NCBI RefSeq assembly: GCF_002904335.1
Contig: NZ_PPHF01000038.1
Span: 62,001-126,000, forward strand
From: Amycolatopsis sp. CA-126428
GTDB taxonomy: Bacteria > Actinomycetota > Actinomycetes > Mycobacteriales > Pseudonocardiaceae
DNA: 64,000 nt
Direction: 5' to 3'
Shown here: one piece after another, positions 58,622 through 64,000 of the stretch
Position numbering within the stretch: the first letter of the stretch is position 1
Layout: every line of letters begins with the position of its first letter
The notes under the pieces: generated by a model
The model's input: the letters and a program-made list of their open reading frames with translations, nothing else
The model's database searches: none
What the model was told of the DNA's origin: nothing
Made by a program: the position numbers and the translations under genes

Positions 58622-61357
58622 TCACGGGAGCGCGCGCCGCAGCAGTTCCGCCAGGTGCACCGGGGTCCGGCCCGACTCCTGGGCGATCTGCGTCCGGCAG
58701 CTGAAGCCGTCCGACACCACCACCGTGTCCGGGCCAGCCGCGCGGATCGCGGGCAGCATCCGGTCCTCCGCCACCGCCTTCGAGACGTCGTAGTGGCCGC
58801 GCTCGAAGCCGAAGTTGCCCGCCAGGCCACAGCACCCCGAGTCCAACGTGGTGTTCCGGACCCCGGCGGCCGCCAGCGCGGACTCGTCGGCGCCGAAGCC
58901 GAGGACCGCGTGCTGGTGGCAGTGCACCTGCGTGATCGCGTCGACGTCGAGGTCCGCGAACGGGATCGGGGCCCGCGCCAGCAGCTCGGCGAAGGTGAAC
59001 GTCCGCGACGCCAGCAGCTCGGCACGCGCGTCGCCCGGCATCAGCGCGGGCAGGTCGCCGCGGAACAGGGCCGTGCAGCTCGGTTCCAGGCCCGCGACTT
59101 CGTAGCCTTCGTCCAGGTACGGCGCCAGCACGGAAAGCGTCCGGTCCAGGACGCGCCGCGCGACGCCGAGCTGGCCCGTCGACACCCACGTCAGTCCACA
59201 ACAGACACCGCGGTCCGGCAGCACGACGTCGTACCCGGCCGCGGTGAGCACCTCGTGGGCGGCGTCGAGCACCGACGGCGTCAGGTAGTTGTTGAACGAG
59301 TCCGGCCACAGCACCACCCGCCGCTCCCCCGCGGCCTTCCGCCGGAGATCCGCACGCGACGACGTGAACGGGGCCGGAGCGAACGTGGGCAACGACCGCT
59401 CCGGCGCGATCCCGCCGAGCCGTTTCACCAGGCCCGCCAGGCGAGACCGGCCGACGGCGTTGGCCCAGCGCGGAGCAAGAGCGCTGAGCCGCAGCCACAG
59501 CGGCAGCCAGCCCATCGAATAGTGCGACGCCGGGCGCAGCCGCCGCCGGTAGTGCTGGTGCAGGAACTCGGCCTTGTACGTCGCCATGTCGACGTCGACC
59601 GGGCAGTCCGACAGGCAGCCCTTGCAGGACAGGCACAAATCCAGGGCGTCACGGACTTCGGCCGAACGCCAGCCGTCCTTGATCACCTCGCCGTTGAGCA
59701 TCTCCGCGAGCAGGTGGGCGCGCCCGCGCGTCGAGTGCTGCTCCTCGCGGGTGGCCCGGTAGCTCGGGCACATCACGCCGCCACCGCTGGTGTTGCGGCA
59801 CTTCCCCACGCCGACGCAGCGCCGCATCGCCTGACCGAAGTTCCCGCGGTCCTCCGGATAACCGAGGAACACACTGTCCTCAATGGACTGAGAGGTCGAT
59901 CGCACCCGTAGATCGGCGTCGATCGGCCGCGGCGCGACCAGGATGCCGGGGTTCATCCGCCCGGCCGGGTCGAAGATCGCCTTGAACCGCGCGAAGACGT
60001 CGAGCATCTCCGGGCTGTACATGCGGGACAGCAGCTCGGAGCGCGCCTGGCCGTCGCCGTGCTCGCCGGACAGCGACCCGCCGTGCGCCGCGACGAGGTC
60101 CGCGGCCTCCTCCAGGAACCGCCGGAAGTCCGCCACGCCGGACGCCGACAGCAGGTCGAAGTCGAGCCGCATGTGCAGGCAGCCTTCGCCGTAGTGCCCG
60201 TAGACCACGCTGCGACGCCCGTGTGCCCGCATGAGGTCCTTGAACTCGCGCAGGTACGCGCCGAGCCGCTCGGGCGGAACGGCGGCGTCCTCCCAGCCCG
60301 GCCAGGCTTCCGAGCCGTCCGCGAGACGCGTCGCGAGCCCCGCGCCTTCCTCGCGGATGCGCCACAGTCCGCGTTGCGCCGCCGGGTCGTCGACGATCGC
60401 GAAGCCCGTCAGGTCGAGCGACGCGGCCAGTTCCCGCGCCCGCGAAGCCGGGTCGTCGCCGGCCAGCTCGACGAACAGCCACGCCCCGCCCGGCGGCAGG
60501 TCACCCGCGCGGCCGGGGAGCATCGCGACGAGCTCGGCGTCCACGCCTTCGACGGTCAGCGGCGACCACGGCAGGATCGACGGCACCGCGTCCGCCGCCG
60601 CGATATCGGAGGGAAAGCCCAGTACCGCAAGCACCTTCCGGTCCGGGAGCCGCGCGAGCGAAACCGTCGCCTCCAGGATCGTCACGCAGGTGCCCTCGCT
60701 GCCGACGAGCGCCTTGGCGACGTCGAAACCGTTCTCCGGCAACAGGTGCTCGAGCCCGTAGCCCGACACCCGGCGCGGCCACGTCGAGAGCTCCCGGCGC
60801 AGCAACGCCAGGTTGTCGCGCACCAGCGCGCGCAGCTCGTCGAAGATCCGGCCCTCGGCGGGCTCGTCCGGGCCCACCCGCAGCCGCGTGCCGTCGTAGA
60901 GCAGGACCTCCAGCGAGCGGACGACGTCGACCGTGCGCCCCCACGCCACCGAGTGCGAGCCGCACGCGTTGTTGCCGATCATCCCGCCGAGCGTGCAGCG
61001 GCTGTGCGTCGACGGGTCCGGGCCGAACCGCAGCCCGTGCGGGGCCGCAACCGCCTGCAGGTCGTCCAGCACCGTGCCGGGCAGGACCCGCGCGAGCCGC
61101 GCGTCCGGGTCCAGCGAGAGCACCCCGCCGAGGTGGCGGGAGGTGTCGATGACCAGGCCGGGGCCGCACGCGTTCCCGGCGACGCTCGTGCCGCCGCCGC
61201 GCGCGATCACCGGCAGGTCACGATCGCGGGCGGCGGCGATCGCCGCGACGACCTCGTCGACGGTCCGCGGCAGCACCACGCCGCGGGGCACGTGGCGGTA
61301 GTTGGACGCGTCGGTCGTGTACAGCGCGAGCGTGGCGGCGTCGGTGAGGATCTCCAC
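58622..61357 (-). CDS. FAD-linked D-lactate/2-hydroxyacid dehydrogenase fused to Fe-S CCG-domain subunit
   Basis: 911 residues. The N-terminal FAD-binding PCMH-type domain (VIARGGGTSVAGNACGPGL; GGMIGNNACGSHS) and the FAD-oxidase C domain (~190-520) are joined to a 4Fe-4S segment (CLSCKGCLSDCPVD) and two CCG repeats (GVCCGLTW; SGCCGLAGNFG). This is the GlcD-GlcF type fusion, oxidising D-lactate, glycolate or similar to the keto acid with electron transfer to quinone. GTG 61357 gives the usual N-terminus; ATG 61432 would add 25 residues. Divergent from a two-component system that may control it. Confidence 0.9.
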   Translation of the reverse strand: MEILTDAATLALYTTDASNYRHVPRGVVLPRTVDEVVAAIAAARDRDLPVIARGGGTSVAGNACGPGLVIDTSRHLGGVLSLDPDARLARVLPGTVLDDLQAVAAPHGLRFGPDPSTHSRCTLGGMIGNNACGSHSVAWGRTVDVVRSLEVLLYDGTRLRVGPDEPAEGRIFDELRALVRDNLALLRRELSTWPRRVSGYGLEHLLPENGFDVAKALVGSEGTCVTILEATVSLARLPDRKVLAVLGFPSDIAAADAVPSILPWSPLTVEGVDAELVAMLPGRAGDLPPGGAWLFVELAGDDPASRARELAASLDLTGFAIVDDPAAQRGLWRIREEGAGLATRLADGSEAWPGWEDAAVPPERLGAYLREFKDLMRAHGRRSVVYGHYGEGCLHMRLDFDLLSASGVADFRRFLEEAADLVAAHGGSLSGEHGDGQARSELLSRMYSPEMLDVFARFKAIFDPAGRMNPGILVAPRPIDADLRVRSTSQSIEDSVFLGYPEDRGNFGQAMRRCVGVGKCRNTSGGGVMCPSYRATREEQHSTRGRAHLLAEMLNGEVIKDGWRSAEVRDALDLCLSCKGCLSDCPVDVDMATYKAEFLHQHYRRRLRPASHYSMGWLPLWLRLSALAPRWANAVGRSRLAGLVKRLGGIAPERSLPTFAPAPFTSSRADLRRKAAGERRVVLWPDSFNNYLTPSVLDAAHEVLTAAGYDVVLPDRGVCCGLTWVSTGQLGVARRVLDRTLSVLAPYLDEGYEVAGLEPSCTALFRGDLPALMPGDARAELLASRTFTFAELLARAPIPFADLDVDAITQVHCHQHAVLGFGADESALAAAGVRNTTLDSGCCGLAGNFGFERGHYDVSKAVAEDRMLPAIRAAGPDTVVVSDGFSCRTQIAQESGRTPVHLAELLRRALP

Positions 61358-61441
61358 ACCCCCATTCAAGTCGACCGGGCGCCGCCGTACCTCTCCAGCC
61401 GGGTATGTCCGGAACCACACCCGGTGTGCCATCGTGATCAG

Positions 61442-62581
61442 GTGACGGCCAAGGAGCACGTCGCCGAGTACAGCGCGGTGCTGGGCGAGCTGCTGCGCGA
61501 GCGCGAGAAGCTGCTCGGCACGCTCGACCGGGTCGCCGCCCTGCACGGGACCGCGCGCCTGATCCGGGAGACGGTCGGCGCGAAGGCCGGGTTCGTCGCC
61601 GAGCTCGACCGGCCCGAGCTGGCGGTCATCCGCTGGATGTCCGGCACCCGGACGGACTCGCTGCAGGACCTCGAGGTGCCCGTCGGCCAGGGCATCGGCG
61701 GGCGGGTGCTGGCGCTGGGCCGGCCGGTGAAGGTCGCCGACTACGTCAGCTCGCCGGCCATCACCCACCAGTTCGACGCCCAGGTCCGCGGCGAGGGCCT
61801 GGCCGCGATGCTCGCCGTCCCGATCGTCGCGCGCGGCGAGACCGTGGCCATCGCCTACGCCGCCATGCGCGAACCCGCCGACTTCGGCGACGACGCCGTC
61901 CGGCGGATGGAAGAGGTGGCGCGCGAGGCCGGGACGGCGTTGCACCTGGCGAAGGTCGCCGAGACCGACCGCACGGCCGCGGTGGCCGGCGAACGCCTGC
62001 GCATGCAGAGCGCGCTGCACGACTCCGTCGGCGCGCTGCTGTTCTCCATCGGCGTCCAGGTGCGCGACCTGCACGAGGACCTCCACGGTAACCCGGGTCT
62101 GGAGGCGCGGCTGCGGCGCCTGGAAGGCGACGTCTCGGCGGCGGCCGGGGCGTTGCGGGAGTCGCTGCTGGCGCTGTCGGAGTGCAGCCCGGAGCGGGCG
62201 CTGCCGGTCGAGCTGGCCGAGCACTGCCGCTCGTTCCAGGCGCGCTGCGGCGTCCCGGCGCGGTTCGTGCAGCTCGCGGCGGTACCGCCGCTGGACGCCG
62301 AACGCACCGCCCTGCTGGTGGCCGCGGTCCGCGAAGGGCTGCTCAACGTCGAGAAGCACGCCCGGGCGTCCTCGGTGATCGTCAGCCTGCTGCCCAGCGA
62401 CGACGGCGTCCAGGTGGTCGTCGCGGACGACGGCACGGGCGCCGACGCGGTGCCCGGCACCGGCATGGGCCTGCGAACGCTGTCCGGGCGGGCCGCGCGG
62501 CTCGGCGGCCGGGTCAGCCTGGTCCGCGACGACGACGACGGCTGCACCCTGCGCGCGTGGGTGCCGCTGGTGCGACGGTGA
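61442..62581 (+). CDS. GAF-domain sensor histidine kinase (NarL-type, HisKA_3)
   Basis: 379 residues, cytosolic. A GAF domain (~20-165) is followed by a HisKA_3 dimerisation segment with phospho-histidine in [19 protein letters not shown], and an HATPase domain with N box [11 protein letters not shown] and G box [16 protein letters not shown]. No membrane helix, so the signal is intracellular or bound by GAF. Start is GTG. Its stop overlaps the response-regulator GTG (GTGA). Confidence 0.92.
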   Translation: MTAKEHVAEYSAVLGELLREREKLLGTLDRVAALHGTARLIRETVGAKAGFVAELDRPELAVIRWMSGTRTDSLQDLEVPVGQGIGGRVLALGRPVKVADYVSSPAITHQFDAQVRGEGLAAMLAVPIVARGETVAIAYAAMREPADFGDDAVRRMEEVAREAGTALHLAKVAETDRTAAVAGERLRMQSALHDSVGALLFSIGVQVRDLHEDLHGNPGLEARLRRLEGDVSAAAGALRESLLALSECSPERALPVELAEHCRSFQARCGVPARFVQLAAVPPLDAERTALLVAAVREGLLNVEKHARASSVIVSLLPSDDGVQVVVADDGTGADAVPGTGMGLRTLSGRAARLGGRVSLVRDDDDGCTLRAWVPLVRR

Positions 62582-63210
62582 CCCCCATGACCCCCGCGAC
62601 CGTCTTCGTCGTCGACGACCACCCGGTGGTCCGCGACGGCGTGACGCTGCTGCTGCGCTCCGACCCGTGCCTGACGGTGGTCGGCTCGGCGGAGTCCGGG
62701 CGGCTGGCGATCGAGCGGGTGGCGTCGCTGGCCCCGGACCTGATCCTGCTCGACCTGCGGCTGCCGGACATGCTCGCGCCGGAGGTCGTCACCGAGCTGC
62801 GCCGGGCGCACCCCGAGGGCAAGATCGTGGTCTTCACCGCGCACGGCGACCACCAGGGCGCGCTGGCGGCCCTGGAGTCGGGCGCGCACGGCTGCCTGCT
62901 CAAGGACGCCGCGGGCGCGCAGCTGGTGACCGAGCTGCGCCGGGTCCTGCGCGGCGAGCGGGTCGTCGACCCGCGAATTCTGCCCGACGCGGGGCAACGC
63001 TCGGACGCCCTGGCCCGCAGCGGCCTGACCCGCCGCGAGTACGAGGTGCTGCGGCTGGCCGCGCAGGGCCAGACGAACCCGGAGATCGCGGAGTCGACCG
63101 GCCTGGCCCGCAACACGGTGAAGACGTACCTGCAGTCGGCCCTGCACAAGCTGGGCGCCCGCAACCGCGTCGAGGCCATCGGCAAGGCCAGCGAAGCCGG
63201 GCTGCTGTGA
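62578..63210 (+). CDS. NarL/LuxR-type response regulator
   Basis: 210 residues. Receiver domain (~6-120) with acidic pocket [11 protein letters not shown], phospho-Asp in LILLDLRLP and the conserved lysine in LLKDA. A LuxR helix-turn-helix (~145-205, [33 protein letters not shown]) follows. Coupled to the kinase. GTG 62578 is favoured by the GTGA overlap; ATG 62587 is possible. Divergent dehydrogenase is the candidate target. Confidence 0.93.
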   Translation: MTPMTPATVFVVDDHPVVRDGVTLLLRSDPCLTVVGSAESGRLAIERVASLAPDLILLDLRLPDMLAPEVVTELRRAHPEGKIVVFTAHGDHQGALAALESGAHGCLLKDAAGAQLVTELRRVLRGERVVDPRILPDAGQRSDALARSGLTRREYEVLRLAAQGQTNPEIAESTGLARNTVKTYLQSALHKLGARNRVEAIGKASEAGLL

Positions 63211-63223
63211 GATCCTCCCCCGG

Positions 63224-64000
63224 GTGACGATCGACCTGCACGCGCACAGCACGGCCTCCGACGGGACGACCCCGCCTGCCGAACTGCCCCGGCTGGCCGC
63301 CGAAGCCGGGCTGACGGTGCTCGCCCTCACCGACCACGACACCTTCGCGGGCTTGGCCGCCGCTTCCGCGGCCTCCTCCGGGGTCGAGATCGTGCCCGGC
63401 GTCGAGATCTCCTGCCGGCTCGACGACGCGGAGGTGCACCTGCTCGGCCTCTTCGCCGACCCGCTGTTCGCGCCGCTGGCGGACGAGCTGGAGCTGATCC
63501 GCACCGACCGCGTCCGCCGCGGGGTACGGATGGTGGAGCGCTGCCGGGAACTCGGCGCGCCGATCACCCTGGCGCAGGTCGAGGGCATCGCCGCGGGCGC
63601 GCCGCTCGGCCGTCCGCACATCGCCGCGGCGCTGGCCGCGGTGGGCGTCACCGACGCCTTCACCTCCGAGTGGATCGCCGACGGCGGCCGCGCCGACGTG
63701 CCCAAGCACGTCCTGTCCACTGTGGACGCGATCGCGCTGGTCCGCGCGGCCGGCGGTGTGGCGGTGCTGGCTCACCCGCGCTCGGTCAAGCGGCGGGCGG
63801 AGGTCTCGGACACGCAGCTGGCGGCCCTGGCCGAAGCCGGGCTCGCCGGGATCGAGGTGGACCACCCGGAGCAGCCCCCGGAGATCCGTGACCGGCTGCG
63901 GACGGTGGCCGCCGACCTGGGGCTACTCGCCACCGGGTCGAGCGACTTCCACGGCGACCGCAAGCCGGTCCGGCTCGGCGAGCACACGACCTCGCCCGAC
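63224..64000 (+). CDS. PHP-domain phosphoesterase (3' end cut by window)
   Basis: 259 residues visible, no stop. The PHP metal ligands are seen in [42 protein letters not shown] and GSSDFHGD. This matches the YciV/RnaseAM-like or 3',5'-nucleoside-bisphosphate phosphatase group (~280 residues). It starts GTG 13 bases after the response-regulator stop and may be in the same operon. The window ends inside the last conserved region. Confidence 0.88.
   Translation, partial: MTIDLHAHSTASDGTTPPAELPRLAAEAGLTVLALTDHDTFAGLAAASAASSGVEIVPGVEISCRLDDAEVHLLGLFADPLFAPLADELELIRTDRVRRGVRMVERCRELGAPITLAQVEGIAAGAPLGRPHIAAALAAVGVTDAFTSEWIADGGRADVPKHVLSTVDAIALVRAAGGVAVLAHPRSVKRRAEVSDTQLAALAEAGLAGIEVDHPEQPPEIRDRLRTVAADLGLLATGSSDFHGDRKPVRLGEHTTSPD

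Noticed and set aside
1..64000. Prophage, integrative element or biosynthetic gene cluster
   Set aside because: No integrase, phage structural gene, att duplication, PKS or NRPS was found; composition is even across the window.

Overview
The window is very GC-rich, densely packed bacterial DNA with many GTG starts. It carries families typical of filamentous actinomycetes: a STAND regulator, mycobacterial-type FadD, several P450-ferredoxin pairs, an ECF42 sigma factor with its DGPF partner, a GH46 chitosanase and VanW. The overall look is Pseudonocardiales, most like Amycolatopsis; the genus is an inference. It reads as a chromosomal accessory/housekeeping mix. No phage, transposase, tRNA or rRNA gene was seen. 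Both edge genes are cut.

Layout. 1-4.8 kb: a STAND regulator (cut), a small NTF2-like protein and an acyl-CoA synthetase. 5-15.4 kb: a PolA-like polymerase, a secreted BNR protein, HrpA, a small membrane protein, a lactate-monooxygenase-like flavoenzyme and a saccharopine-dehydrogenase-like oxidoreductase. 15.5-22 kb: a secreted M4 protease, an HTH protein, a Baeyer-Villiger-type monooxygenase with its divergent TetR, and a chitosanase behind a DasR-like site. 22-29 kb: a PHP protein, a GntR-phosphoesterase operon divergent from a sugar-acid dehydratase, VanW, an MFS transporter and a tiny PTDWT-repeat protein. 29-38.5 kb: a GGDEF protein, TrpB2, dienelactone hydrolase plus PAP2 protein, a decayed PH-like gene, a membrane protein, the ECF42/DGPF pair, a methyltransferase and an unknown protein. 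38.5-47 kb: a GNAT/IF-1 operon behind a leader peptide and hairpin, glyoxalase, MocR, MFS, Fpg/Nei, DinB, PIG-L, RidA and MtnA. 47-58 kb: P450-ferredoxin pair 1, a sigma/unknown/CHAT-protease operon, an OmpA-like lipoprotein plus membrane protein, and PadR-P450-ferredoxin (pair 2). 58-64 kb: TetR, an FAD/Fe-S D-lactate-type dehydrogenase, a GAF histidine kinase with response regulator, and a second PHP protein (cut).

How genes work together. Many units are regulator plus target with a visible palindromic operator: TetR/monooxygenase, GntR/dehydratase and PadR/P450. At least a dozen genes have a TANNNT-like -10 box only 5-8 bases before the start codon and no Shine-Dalgarno, so they are probably leaderless.

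Most unusual items: (i) the translationally coupled sigma-like / unknown / CHAT-protease operon at 48.3-53.1 kb next to a lipoprotein/membrane-protein pair, the best candidate for an undescribed signalling or conflict system; (ii) a 92-residue protein with eight PTDWT repeats; (iii) two copies of a long gene-end palindrome; (iv) a recurrent TCCACTGTGGA palindrome embedded in coding sequence; (v) a leader peptide and hairpin in front of a GNAT plus second-type IF-1 operon.
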